In this document: piece by piece, positions 34,667 to 43,143 of the stretch
How the letters are laid out: each line of letters starts with the position of its first letter
Position numbering within the stretch: position 1 is the first letter of the stretch
Assembly (NCBI GenBank): GCA_963724405.1
Contig: CAVRUQ010000003.1
Location: forward strand, 930,001-994,000
Source: CAVQBJ01 sp963724405
GTDB lineage: Bacteria; Actinomycetota; Thermoleophilia; Solirubrobacterales; Solirubrobacteraceae
Reading direction: 5' to 3'
DNA length: 64,000 nucleotides
Translations under genes and position numbers: made by a program
Notes under the pieces: model-generated
What the model saw: the letters and a program-made list of their open reading frames with translations, nothing else
Told to the model about the DNA's origin: nothing
Database searches by the model: none

Positions 34667-36748
34667 CTACGCGCGCATCGCATGGGCCTCCGTCGGGGCC
34701 CCTGCGACGAGCTTGGAGGCGAGGTGGGCCGGCACCTCCTCGTAGCGGAGGAACTCCATCGTGTAGTCGCCCTGGCCGCCCGTGATCGAACGCAGGTCGG
34801 GTGCGTAGCTGAGCATCTCGGCCATCGGCACCTCCGCCTTGATCTCGGTCATCGACCCCGACGGCTCCATGCCCTGCGGACGGCCGCGGCGGCCGTTGAG
34901 ATCGCCGATGACGTCGCCGACGTGGGCCTCGGGCACCGACACCGTCACGAGCATGATCGGCTCGAGCAGGACCGGATCGGCCGCCTCGAGGGCCTGGCGC
35001 ATGGCGAGCGAACCGGCGAGCTTGAACGCGACCTCGGAGGAGTCCACGCTGTGGAAGGAGCCGTCCACGAGCGTCACCCGCACGTTCTTGACCGGGTAGC
35101 CCGCGGCCGCGCCGTGCTGCATCGCCTCGACGACCCCCTTCTCGACGGCCGGGATGAACTGGTGGGGTATGACGCCGCCCTTGATGTGGTCGACGAACTC
35201 GAACCCGGACGGATGCTCGGGATCGTTGAGCGGCTCGATCTCGATCTGGCAGTCGCCGAACTGGCCGCGGCCGCCGGTCTGCTTCTTGTGGCGGCCGTGC
35301 GCCTTGGCCGGGCGGCGGATCGTCTCCTGGTAGGGCACCCGCGGCGGCTTGAGCGTCACGTCGGCGCCGAAGCGCGAGTGCAGACGGTCGACGATCACCT
35401 CGACGTGCACCTGCGAGAGGCCGGCGACGATCTGCTCGCCGGTCTGGGGGTCGCGGTGCAGGTCGATCGTCGGATCCTCCTCCTGCAGGCGCCGAAGCGA
35501 GCTGAAGACCTTGTCCTCGTCGCCCTTGTTCTTCGGCTCGATCGAGAACGCCATCACCGGCGCCGGGAGCTTGACACTCGGCATCTCGATCGGCTCGTCG
35601 CGCGCGGCGAGCCAGTCGCCGGCCCGCGTCTCGCGCAGCTTCGCGACGGCGCCGATGTCGCCCGGGCCGAACTCGTCGGTGTGCTCGGTCTGCTTGCCGC
35701 TGGAGACGATCAGCTGACCGATGCGCTCCTTGGTGTGGGCGCGCGTGTTGAGGACCTGCGTGTCGGCCCGCAGGACGCCCTGGTAGACGCGAAAGAGGTT
35801 GATGCGCCCGGCGAACGGGTCGGCGCGCGTCTTGAAGACGTAGGCGAACAGCTCGCGATCCTCGCTCGGCACGAGCTCCACCTCCCCGGCGGTCAGCGGG
35901 CCGTGCTTGACCGGCGAGGGAAGGTCCTCGACGATCGCGTCGAGCAGGCGGTTCGTGCCGAGGTTGCGCGTGGCGACGCCGCACACGACCGGGAAGATGC
36001 TGCCGTGGTTGGTGCCCTCCTTGAGCGCGTCGACGATCTCCGAGTGCGAGATCTCCTCGCCCTCGAGGTAGCGCTCCATGAGCGGCTCGGACACCTCCGC
36101 GACCTCGTCCATCAGCTTCTCGCGGTACTCCTGAGCCTGCCCGGCGAGCTCGTCGGGGACCGGGATCTCGCGCGCGTTCTCGCGTCCCGCGCCTTCGTAC
36201 TCGAACGCCTTCATGTCGACGAGGTCGATCACGCCACGCACCTCGTGCTCGGTGCCGATCGGGATCTCGGTGGCGACGACGTGCTGGCCGAACGACGCCT
36301 TCAACTGCTCGAGCGTGCGGAAGAAGTCGGCGCGCTCGCGATCGAGCATGTTCACGAACAGCAGCCGCGCGATATCCAGCTCGGCGGCCCGCGCCCACAG
36401 GCGGGTCGTGCTCACCTCGACGCCCATGACCGCGTTGATGACGAACACGGCCGACTCGCACACCCGCAGCGTCCCGAGCGCGTCGGCGACGAAGCTCGGC
36501 TCGCCCGGCGTGTCGATCAGGTTGATCTTTCGATCCCCCCAGTTGAACGAGCTGAGCGTCGCCGAGATCGACATCTGGCGCGCCTGCTCGTCGGGATCGG
36601 TGTCGGAAACCGTGCTCCCGTCGACCACCGATCCAAGGCGGTTGACGACGCCGGCCTCGAACAACAGCGCCTCGTGCAACGACGTCTTACCGGTGCCGCG
36701 ATGGCCGACCAGAGCGACGTTGCGGATACGGTCCGCAGCTGGACGCAT
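34667..36748 (-). CDS. elongation factor G paralogue (EF-G-like GTPase)
   Basis: A 693-aa five-domain translational GTPase related to EF-G but divergent. The P-loop is GHRGTGKTSL (Lys21). The switch II motif is DTPGEPSF, where EF-G has DTPGH, so the catalytic His is replaced by Glu. The guanine-specificity motif is NMLDRE in place of NKxD. Domains III-V are complete (GGRGQFGDCQIEIEP, MTEIKAEVPMAEMLSYA). ATG at 36748 has AAGGAG 7 bases upstream. Such paralogues are common in actinobacteria and may not promote normal translocation; the canonical fusA is expected elsewhere. It follows the WhiG-type sigma gene by 93 bases on the same strand. Confidence 0.88.
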   Translation of the reverse strand: MRPAADRIRNVALVGHRGTGKTSLHEALLFEAGVVNRLGSVVDGSTVSDTDPDEQARQMSISATLSSFNWGDRKINLIDTPGEPSFVADALGTLRVCESAVFVINAVMGVEVSTTRLWARAAELDIARLLFVNMLDRERADFFRTLEQLKASFGQHVVATEIPIGTEHEVRGVIDLVDMKAFEYEGAGRENAREIPVPDELAGQAQEYREKLMDEVAEVSEPLMERYLEGEEISHSEIVDALKEGTNHGSIFPVVCGVATRNLGTNRLLDAIVEDLPSPVKHGPLTAGEVELVPSEDRELFAYVFKTRADPFAGRINLFRVYQGVLRADTQVLNTRAHTKERIGQLIVSSGKQTEHTDEFGPGDIGAVAKLRETRAGDWLAARDEPIEMPSVKLPAPVMAFSIEPKNKGDEDKVFSSLRRLQEEDPTIDLHRDPQTGEQIVAGLSQVHVEVIVDRLHSRFGADVTLKPPRVPYQETIRRPAKAHGRHKKQTGGRGQFGDCQIEIEPLNDPEHPSGFEFVDHIKGGVIPHQFIPAVEKGVVEAMQHGAAAGYPVKNVRVTLVDGSFHSVDSSEVAFKLAGSLAMRQALEAADPVLLEPIMLVTVSVPEAHVGDVIGDLNGRRGRPQGMEPSGSMTEIKAEVPMAEMLSYAPDLRSITGGQGDYTMEFLRYEEVPAHLASKLVAGAPTEAHAMRA

Positions 36749-36841
36749 GCGTATCTCCTTCCCTCGGTGTACGGCGACCATACCGGCCAAGAGGTGGGCG
36801 TGCACCAGTTTTGGCCGGGATCCGTAGGCCCCGGGCGAGGA

Positions 36842-37624
36842 TCAGGCGAACGAGTCGCTCTGCATGCGCGAACGCAGGCGCAGCACGGCCTTCGTGTGCA
36901 GCTGGGAGATGCGCGACTCGGTCACCCCGAGGACCTCGCCGATCTCGCGCAGGGTGAGATTCTCGTAGTAGTAGAGCGCGATGACGAGCTTCTCGCGCTC
37001 GGGGAGGCGCGCGATCGCATCGGCGATCCGGTCCTTGAGGTCGCCGACGTCGACGACGCGGGCGGGGTCGGGCGCGTTGGGATCCTCGAGCGTGTCCATG
37101 AGCGAGACCTGGTCGCCGCTCGAGTCCGAGACGTTCCACAGCTCGTCGAGCGCGGCGACCGACGAGTGCGAGATCGCGAGCAGCGCCTCGTGGAACTCGG
37201 GCACGGTGATGTTCAGCTCGGTGGCCATCTCCTCGTCGTTGGGAGCGCGCTGCAGGCGATGCTCGAGCTTCGCGTTCGCGCGCTCGATCTCCCGCGCCCG
37301 CGCCCGCACGCTGCGCGGCACCCAGTCCATCGAGCGCAGCTCGTCGATGATCGCCCCCTTGATTCGGGTGATCGCGTAGGTCTCGAACTTGATCTCGCGC
37401 CCGAGGTCGAAGCGCTCGATGGCCGAGATCAGCCCGACGAGGCCATAGGAGATGAGGTCGGCCTCCTCGACATGCGGCGGCAGCCCCGAAGCCATCCGCC
37501 CCGCGACGTATTTCACCAGCGGCGAGTAGGCGACGACGAGGCGCTCACGAGCACGCGAGTCGCCGTCGGCCTTGTACCGACGCCATAGGTCTCGCAGCTC
37601 GATCGCTTTTACGTTCGTCTCCAG
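36842..37624 (-). CDS. whiG: WhiG/FliA-type RNA polymerase sigma factor
   Basis: A 260-aa sigma-70-family factor of the FliA/WhiG type. Region 2 is seen in LVKYVAGRMASGLPPHVEEA, DLISYGLVGLISAIERFD and KFETYAITRIKGAIIDELRS; region 3 follows; region 4 is in PEREKLVIALYYYENLTLRE and VTESRISQLHTKAVLRLRS. The full N-terminus (LRDLWRRYKADGDSRARERL) lies upstream of any ATG, GTG or TTG, so I place the start at CTG 37624, with GGAG 6 bases before; a GTG at 37516 would remove part of region 1.2/2. In Streptomyces WhiG controls sporulation; here the target genes are unknown. The start is 18 bases after the xerD stop. Confidence 0.85.
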   Translation of the reverse strand: METNVKAIELRDLWRRYKADGDSRARERLVVAYSPLVKYVAGRMASGLPPHVEEADLISYGLVGLISAIERFDLGREIKFETYAITRIKGAIIDELRSMDWVPRSVRARAREIERANAKLEHRLQRAPNDEEMATELNITVPEFHEALLAISHSSVAALDELWNVSDSSGDQVSLMDTLEDPNAPDPARVVDVGDLKDRIADAIARLPEREKLVIALYYYENLTLREIGEVLGVTESRISQLHTKAVLRLRSRMQSDSFA

Positions 37625-37642
37625 GGGGATCTCCGGATCCGC

Positions 37643-38608
37643 TCACGCCCGCGGATGACTCCGCGCGTATGCGCGGCGCAGTCGCGCGGACTCTACCCGA
37701 GTGTAAACCTGGGTTGTGCTGATGCTCGAATGCCCGAGCAGCTCCTGAATGGTACGAAGATCCGCGCCACCATCGAGCAGATGGGTGGCGAACGTATGAC
37801 GGAGGGCGTGTGGCGAGGCCGCGCCCGCGACGCCGAGGCGTCCCTCCCAGGCGTGCAGGCGACGCCGAATGTCGCTCGTTGACAGGCGCCGCCCCGACTT
37901 ACTGAGGAACATCGCCGTCTCATCGTCGCCGCGGGCGAGCGCCGGCCGCCCGCGCTCGAGGTAGCGCGCGACCGCGGCGAGCGCCTGCTCGCCGACGGGC
38001 ACGAAGCGGGTGCGGTTGCCCTTCCCCTCGACGCGGACCTGCTCGGCGTCGAAGTCGACGTCGGCGGTCGGCAGCGATACGAGCTCCTCGGCGCGCAGCC
38101 CGGACGCATAGGCGAGCTCGAACAGGGCCCGATCGCGCAGCTCGAGCGCGCTCGCCGCCGGGATCCGGTCGAGCAGGTCGGCCACCTCGTCGCGCCGCAG
38201 GACACGCGGAAGGTGCGCGGGACGCTTGGGAGCGCTCAGCAGCTCCGCCGGGTTCTGGGCAATGCGCCCGTGCTCGCGCAGGCAGCGGAAGAACGCCCGC
38301 AGCGACGCGAGCTTGCGTGCGGTCGTCGTCGGAGCGTGACGGCGCGACGACAGCTCGGCGATGTAACGGCGCAGCTCGCGCAGCGTCACGTCCTCGGGAG
38401 TGACCCCGTGGCCACGGCACCAGGACGCGAGCTGCGTGAGGTCGACCCCGTAGGCACGGCGGGTCTTCTCGGCCGCGCCCCGCCGCCGCAGATCGGTGTC
38501 GAACAGGGCCAGGGCGTCTGCCCACGCGTCGCCGCGCGGCGCGGGGTCGGGCTCAGCGGGCGACGGGCGATCTCCCGCGGCGGTCGGCTCGGCGAAGGCG
38601 GAGGTCAT
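37643..38608 (-). CDS. xerD: tyrosine recombinase XerD/XerC family
   Basis: A 321-aa tyrosine recombinase with an N-terminal SAM-like core-binding domain and a C-terminal catalytic domain. The catalytic set is complete: Arg in YASGLRAEELVSL, Lys in EGKGNRTRF, HxxR in PHALRHTFATH, His in LGHSSIST and the nucleophile Tyr in TQVYTRVES. Length fits chromosomal XerC/XerD, which resolve chromosome dimers at dif. No partner gene or integrase-type context is seen. ATG at 38608 was preferred over 38710. Its 3' part has a lower GC stretch near 37690-37800. It precedes the WhiG-type sigma gene closely. Confidence 0.9.
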   Translation of the reverse strand: MTSAFAEPTAAGDRPSPAEPDPAPRGDAWADALALFDTDLRRRGAAEKTRRAYGVDLTQLASWCRGHGVTPEDVTLRELRRYIAELSSRRHAPTTTARKLASLRAFFRCLREHGRIAQNPAELLSAPKRPAHLPRVLRRDEVADLLDRIPAASALELRDRALFELAYASGLRAEELVSLPTADVDFDAEQVRVEGKGNRTRFVPVGEQALAAVARYLERGRPALARGDDETAMFLSKSGRRLSTSDIRRRLHAWEGRLGVAGAASPHALRHTFATHLLDGGADLRTIQELLGHSSISTTQVYTRVESARLRRAYARSHPRA

Positions 38609-38672
38609 GCGTGACCGATCATTCGCCGTCGAGGCGGCGCAACCTGCGTGGCCGGACTCCGGGCAGGCCCGG

Positions 38673-39257
38673 TCAGGCCGCGGGGTCGAGCGTGTCGTCG
38701 CCCTCGACACCGAGGACCGGCGCGAGCAGGCGTTCGAGCTCCGGCCAGTCCGACGCGCTGATGACCGGCTCGGTCTCGCACAGGTCCCGGTTCCAGGGGT
38801 GGGCGAGGGTCGCGGCGAGGATCCCGTCCTGTGCGGCCTGGGCGAGGTTCTCCGGACTGTCGTCGATCAGCACGTCGATGTGTTCCTGCACGCAGTGGCC
38901 CACCTTGTCGAAGTCGCAGTAGAGCGCGTCGTGGGCCAGCCCGATCTGCTCGAGCCAGCGCTGCGTGGCCGGGGCGCAGTGCGGCTGGCGGTGACTGGCC
39001 ACGAGCACGTGATGGCCCGCCGCGTGCCAGCGGCCGACCGCCTCGACGGCGCCCGGGTACGGGCGGCCGGCGAGGATGTTCGCGTCCGTGTGCGTCTCGG
39101 CGATGCAGAGCTCGAGCTGCTCGGGCCGCAGCCGCGTGATGCCCCAGGTGAGCTGCTCGTCGTAGGGCAGCTCGATGCCGAACCGCCGACGCGAGCTCTC
39201 GGACAGCAGATCCCAGTAGTGGTGCAGGGTCGAATCGATGTCGACGGCGATTCGCAT
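38673..39257 (-). CDS. HAD-superfamily nucleotidase-like phosphatase
   Basis: A 194-aa HAD-superfamily protein resembling 5'(3')-deoxyribonucleotidases (NT5C type). Motif I is VDIDSTLHHYW (Asp nucleophile and Asp+2), motif II may be VLVASHRQ, and the metal-binding motif IV is VLIDDSPENL. The substrate is probably a nucleotide but is not proven. ATG at 39257 faces a divergent alpha/beta hydrolase gene 21 bases away, so the promoters must overlap with the two genes. It is 64 bases upstream of xerD. Confidence 0.82.
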   Translation of the reverse strand: MRIAVDIDSTLHHYWDLLSESSRRRFGIELPYDEQLTWGITRLRPEQLELCIAETHTDANILAGRPYPGAVEAVGRWHAAGHHVLVASHRQPHCAPATQRWLEQIGLAHDALYCDFDKVGHCVQEHIDVLIDDSPENLAQAAQDGILAATLAHPWNRDLCETEPVISASDWPELERLLAPVLGVEGDDTLDPAA

Positions 39258-39278
39258 CGGTCGAGTAGATTAGAGGTC

Positions 39279-40199
39279 GTGCCCGCGGCGACCACGGTCG
39301 ATACCGGATCTCCCGCAACGGACGCATACGGATCGGACGGCCGCTCACCCTGGCTCGACGTCGACTGGCGCCGGCACCAGCGCTGGGTGATCCTCGAGGA
39401 CCGCCCGGTCAACGTCATCGATCTCGGCAGCGGCCCGCCACTTGTGTTCATACACGGCCTCGCCGGCTGCTGGCAGAACTGGCTCGAGCAGCTGCCCGTG
39501 TTCGCGTCCGAACGGCGGGTCATCGCGCTCGACCTGCCCGGGTTCGGCCACTCCCCGATGCCACGCGAGCCCATCTCGATCGGCGGCTACGCGCGGATCG
39601 TCGACGGCCTGATGCGCGCGCTCGAGCTCGACTCCGCCGCGGTCGTCGGCAACTCGATGGGGGGGTTCATCGGCGCCGAGCTCGCCATCGCGCACGCCGC
39701 GTGTGTAGAGCGCCTCGTGCTCGTGTCGGCGGCCGGGATCACCACCGAGCACGCGCCGGCCGGGCGCCTCATCCCGGCCCTGCGCTTCGCCGAGCGCGGA
39801 CTGCTGATGGCCACCGGGACCGTCGCGGCCCGATCGGACACCGTCGCGCGCCGCCCGCGCCTGCGCCTGGCCACGCTGAGCATCGCCGCGGCGCATCCGA
39901 CCCGGCTCTCCGGCCCACTGGCGGCCGAGCAGCTCCGCGGCTCGGGCAAGCCGGGCTTCATCGACGCCTTCCGCGCGATCACCGACTACTCGATCCGCGA
40001 CCGGTTGCCCCGGATCGGCGCGCCGACGCTCGTCGTGTGGGGCGACCGCGACCGGCTCGTGCCGCTGCGCGACGCAGACGTCTTCGCGCGCCTCATCCCC
40101 GACGCGCGCAAGCTCGTCTACGCCGACACCGGCCACGTCTCGATGCTCGAGCGCCCGGGCCGCTTCAACGCGGACCTGCAGGCCTTCCTGGAGAGCTGA
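39279..40199 (+). CDS. alpha/beta hydrolase
   Basis: A 306-aa hydrolase of the alpha/beta fold. The catalytic triad is visible: Ser in VVGNSMGGFIGAE, Asp in VVWGDRDRLVPL and His in ADTGHVSMLERPG. The oxyanion-hole motif is IHGLAGCWQNW. The start is GTG at 39279 with AGAGG very close, only 4 bases away; the frame continues upstream through the divergent nucleotidase gene, where it is unlikely to be coding. The substrate is not predictable (esterase, epoxide hydrolase or C-C hydrolase group). Confidence 0.88.
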   Translation: MPAATTVDTGSPATDAYGSDGRSPWLDVDWRRHQRWVILEDRPVNVIDLGSGPPLVFIHGLAGCWQNWLEQLPVFASERRVIALDLPGFGHSPMPREPISIGGYARIVDGLMRALELDSAAVVGNSMGGFIGAELAIAHAACVERLVLVSAAGITTEHAPAGRLIPALRFAERGLLMATGTVAARSDTVARRPRLRLATLSIAAAHPTRLSGPLAAEQLRGSGKPGFIDAFRAITDYSIRDRLPRIGAPTLVVWGDRDRLVPLRDADVFARLIPDARKLVYADTGHVSMLERPGRFNADLQAFLES

Positions 40200-40402
40200 G
40201 CGCCCCCGCGAGGCCGCCGAGAGGCGTCCGTGAACGGGGTGCGGGCCGCTGAGGTCAGGCGGCGTCGCTCAGACGGACCATGCGAACACCCGGCTGTATC
40301 GGCGCCGGCCGCCCGCCGGTCGAGCCGCCCCATCGGGGACCGACAACTGATCGAGCGAGGCTGCCGCGCCCCGGTGACCGCGGGCGACGGCCCCGAGTGC
40401 GC

Positions 40403-42079
40403 CTACCGGGTGGTGACCGCGCCGAGCGAGGCGCTCGACACCTGACGTGCGTACTTGCCCAGCACACCCGTCAGATCGGGGTTCTCGGGCACTTCGTACT
40501 CGCCGACGCGCCTCGTGATCTCCTCCACAGACAGGTCGACGTCGAGGCGGCGGCTGTCGACGTCCAGGGTCACGGTGTCCCCCTCGCGCACGGCGGCGAT
40601 CGGACCGCCGAGGACCGCCTCCGGGGCGACGTGTCCGACCATGAACCCGTGCGTGGCGCCCGAGAAGCGTCCGTCGGTGATCAGCGCGACCGAGTCGCCG
40701 AGGCCGACGCCGACGAGCGCGCCGGTGACGGCGAGCATCTCGCGCATGCCCGGGCCGCCCGCGGGTCCCTCGTTACGGATCACGATCACGTCGCCGGGGT
40801 TGATCGCGCCGCCGAGCACGGCCGCCATGGCGTCCGCCTCGCCCTCGAACACGCGGGCCGGCCCGCTGTGGTGGCGCCGCTCGTGTCCGGCGAGCTTGAC
40901 GACCGAGCCCTCGGGCGCGAGCGAGCCCTTGAGGATGGCCAGGCCGCCGCTCGCCTTCAGCGGATCGGACAAGGGCCGCACGACGCGCTGGCCCTCGGTC
41001 TCGCTCGCCTCGCGGGCGTGCTCACCGATCGTCTTGCCGGTCACCGTCGGGACGTTCTCGTGCAGGACACCGGCCTCGAGCAGGCGCTTGGCGACCACGC
41101 CGACGCCCCCGGCCCGGTACAGGTCCACCGCAACGTACTGGCCGCCGGGCTGCAGGTCGCACAGCAGCGGCGTCCGCTCGCTGATGCGGTCGAAGTCGTC
41201 GATCGAGAGCTCGACCCCGGCCTCGTGCGCGAGGGCGAGCAGGTGCAGCACGCCGTTCGTCGACCCGCCGCTCGTGGCGACCGCGGCGATCGCGTTCTCG
41301 ATGCCCTCGCGCGTGATTATCGCGCTCGGCAGCAGCCCGCGCCGCAGGACGTCGACGATCAGCTCGCCGGCGGCGAAGGCCACCGTCGACTTGTTGGCGT
41401 CAACGGCGGGGACCATGGCCGAGCCCATCGGGGAGATGCCCATCACCTCGAACGCGGTCGCCATCGTGTTCGCGGTGAACTGCGCGCCGCAGGCGCCCGC
41501 GCCGGGCGAGGCGACGGCCTCGAGCTCGGCGAGCTCCTCATCGCTCATCGTCCCGGCGGCGTGCTTGCCGACCGCCTCGAAGACGTCCTGGATGGTGACG
41601 TCGTGGCCATGGAACCTCCCGGGCAGGATCGAGCCGCCGTACAGCATCAGTCCCGGAACGTTGAGGCGGGCGAGCGCCATCACCGTGCCCGGGATCGTCT
41701 TGTCGCAGCCACTGAGCGCGATGACGGCGTCGAACAGATGCCCGCGGGCGACGAGCTCGATCGAGTCGGCGATCACCTCGCGCGAGACGAGCGAAGTCTT
41801 CATCCCCGACGTGCCCATCGTGATCCCGTCGGAGATGGCGATCGTGTTGAGCTCCATCGGCGTCCCGCCCGCGGCGCGGATGCCCTCCTTGACCTTCGCC
41901 GCCAGCACGCGCAGGTGGAAGTTGCACGGCATCGTCTCGATCCACGTCGAGGCGACGCCGATGATCGGCTTGGCCAGGTCCTCGTCGGTGTAGCCGATTC
42001 CCTTCAGGTACGCGCGCGCAGCGGCGCGCTCCGGTCCGTCGGTCAGGGCGCGGCTCTTGTGCTTGAGATCGAAGGTCAT
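40403..42079 (-). CDS. ilvD: dihydroxy-acid dehydratase
   Basis: A 558-aa enzyme that converts 2,3-dihydroxyisovalerate (and the isoleucine analogue) to the 2-oxo acid in branched-chain amino-acid synthesis. Family signatures are present: the Fe-S cysteines in MPCNFH, SGCDKTIPG and GACGAQFTANTM, and the C-terminal ITDGRFSGATHGFMVGHVAPEA, given here in part. Length is normal. ATG at 42079. No other ilv gene is near, so it stands alone between a hypothetical gene and the hydrolase. A possible -10-like TAGCAT is present on the minus strand at about 42119-42124. Confidence 0.96.
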   Translation of the reverse strand: MTFDLKHKSRALTDGPERAAARAYLKGIGYTDEDLAKPIIGVASTWIETMPCNFHLRVLAAKVKEGIRAAGGTPMELNTIAISDGITMGTSGMKTSLVSREVIADSIELVARGHLFDAVIALSGCDKTIPGTVMALARLNVPGLMLYGGSILPGRFHGHDVTIQDVFEAVGKHAAGTMSDEELAELEAVASPGAGACGAQFTANTMATAFEVMGISPMGSAMVPAVDANKSTVAFAAGELIVDVLRRGLLPSAIITREGIENAIAAVATSGGSTNGVLHLLALAHEAGVELSIDDFDRISERTPLLCDLQPGGQYVAVDLYRAGGVGVVAKRLLEAGVLHENVPTVTGKTIGEHAREASETEGQRVVRPLSDPLKASGGLAILKGSLAPEGSVVKLAGHERRHHSGPARVFEGEADAMAAVLGGAINPGDVIVIRNEGPAGGPGMREMLAVTGALVGVGLGDSVALITDGRFSGATHGFMVGHVAPEAVLGGPIAAVREGDTVTLDVDSRRLDVDLSVEEITRRVGEYEVPENPDLTGVLGKYARQVSSASLGAVTTR

Positions 42080-42190
42080 CGGACGCTCACGGGTCGGATC
42101 CAGGGGCAGGGCGGCGCCTATGCTAGCTGCGCGTCGGGCGACGGCCGGGCCCGGTCGCAGCGCGAGGCGGCCGGGCCGCGAGCGGCGAGA

Positions 42191-42811
42191 CTAGGAGGCG
42201 TTGACGCCGCCGACGCGGCGCTGGTCGCGCTGCAGTCGCTCGCGCTCCCAGCGGCTCAGACGCCAGAGGTCCCGGCGGACCTGGTTCGGGTCCACCTGAC
42301 GTCCGGGCAGGTGCATGTTCGCGCTCGTCACGATCCGCTCCTCGTCGCCGGTGAGCGCCATCCACTTGGCCAGCACGTCGTCGGAGTCGGGCAGGCGCGC
42401 GCTGCCGTACGGTCGCGTGTGGTCGGGAAACTCGACGCAGTACTCGTTCAGGAGCGTCGATGTCTGCGGCAGGTACGCGACGATCGGCTTGTGCGGGTAG
42501 ATGAGGTACGCGTACGGCGCGCCGGACAGCGGGGCCACACCGGACGTCCGCGGACCGTCGCCGAGCCGGCCCCAGACCCGCAGGAACCCGAGCTCGCGGT
42601 ACATGTCCCACTCCTCGTCGTTGACGCAGGAGCGCAGCAGCGCCCGCGCGCGCTGCTCGGCGCGGCGCTCGCGGCCGGGGTCGTAGTCCATGCCGGGAAC
42701 GCGCGCCCGGCGCGCACGATGGTGGGCGATCGCCTCCTCGAGGCGGGGCATCGCCACCTCCCACAGGAGGGCGACGATGACGATCGCGGTGGCGCTGAGG
42801 GCGAGGACCAC
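42191..42811 (-). CDS. membrane-anchored protein of unknown function
   Basis: A 206-aa protein from GTG 42811. The first ~20 residues form a membrane helix (LALSATAIVIVALLWEVAM); the rest is soluble, with conserved-looking segments SCVNDEEWDMYRELGFLRVW and YLIYPHKPIVAYLP. I do not recognise the family, but the second half looks like a compact ordered domain. It is only 7 bases downstream of another small gene and is probably in the same transcript, which continues from thiD. No function can be given. Confidence 0.75.
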   Translation of the reverse strand: MVLALSATAIVIVALLWEVAMPRLEEAIAHHRARRARVPGMDYDPGRERRAEQRARALLRSCVNDEEWDMYRELGFLRVWGRLGDGPRTSGVAPLSGAPYAYLIYPHKPIVAYLPQTSTLLNEYCVEFPDHTRPYGSARLPDSDDVLAKWMALTGDEERIVTSANMHLPGRQVDPNQVRRDLWRLSRWERERLQRDQRRVGGVNAS

Positions 42812-42818
42812 GGCGCCG

Positions 42819-43121
42819 TCAGCGCTTCGGTCGGGGCGGGCCGGTCACGTTCGGGCGTCGCTCGTCGCCGTGCGGTGCGCCACCGGCGGCCCGCGGGAAG
42901 AAGATCACGCGCTCGGCGTCGCGCGGGATGTCCTCGAAGCGCTTCACCATCTCGGCTTCGCGCCGCCCTCCGGCCAGCACGGTCGGGACCGCGGCCCACA
43001 TGCCGAGCTCGAGCTGCTCGCGGAAGGCCAGAACTAACTCACGCTTTTCGGCGGCGTCCTCGACGTCCCCTTCGGCGAGGAGCACCTCGCCATGCCCCGG
43101 CTTGAGACGAAGGAGCTTCAT
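42819..43121 (-). CDS. small uncharacterised protein
   Basis: A 100-aa soluble protein beginning MKLLRLKPGHGEVLLAEGDV, with a helical middle (KRELVLAFREQLELGMWAAV) and a basic, Pro-rich C-terminus. ATG at 43121 was chosen since the extended frame up to 43361 is a shadow of thiD. I do not recognise the family. It lies 22 bases downstream of thiD and 7 bases before the membrane-anchored gene, which suggests one operon. Confidence 0.7.
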   Translation of the reverse strand: MKLLRLKPGHGEVLLAEGDVEDAAEKRELVLAFREQLELGMWAAVPTVLAGGRREAEMVKRFEDIPRDAERVIFFPRAAGGAPHGDERRPNVTGPPRPKR

Positions 43122-43143
43122 CGCCCGGATTATGGCAAACGGC

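Noticed and set aside
34682..37588. A 968-codon plus-strand frame opposite the EF-G paralogue and sigma factor
   Set aside because: Antisense shadow; composition rich in Arg, Asp, Val and His without a start signal or domain.
37643..38608. XerD-like recombinase as an integrase of a mobile element
   Set aside because: It has chromosomal XerC/D length, lies among housekeeping genes, and no attachment site, phage or transposon gene is near.
40200..40402. tRNA or other structured RNA between the hydrolase and ilvD
   Set aside because: No T-loop (GGTTCRANYCC) or acceptor-stem pairing was found; the converging ends of two genes explain the gap.
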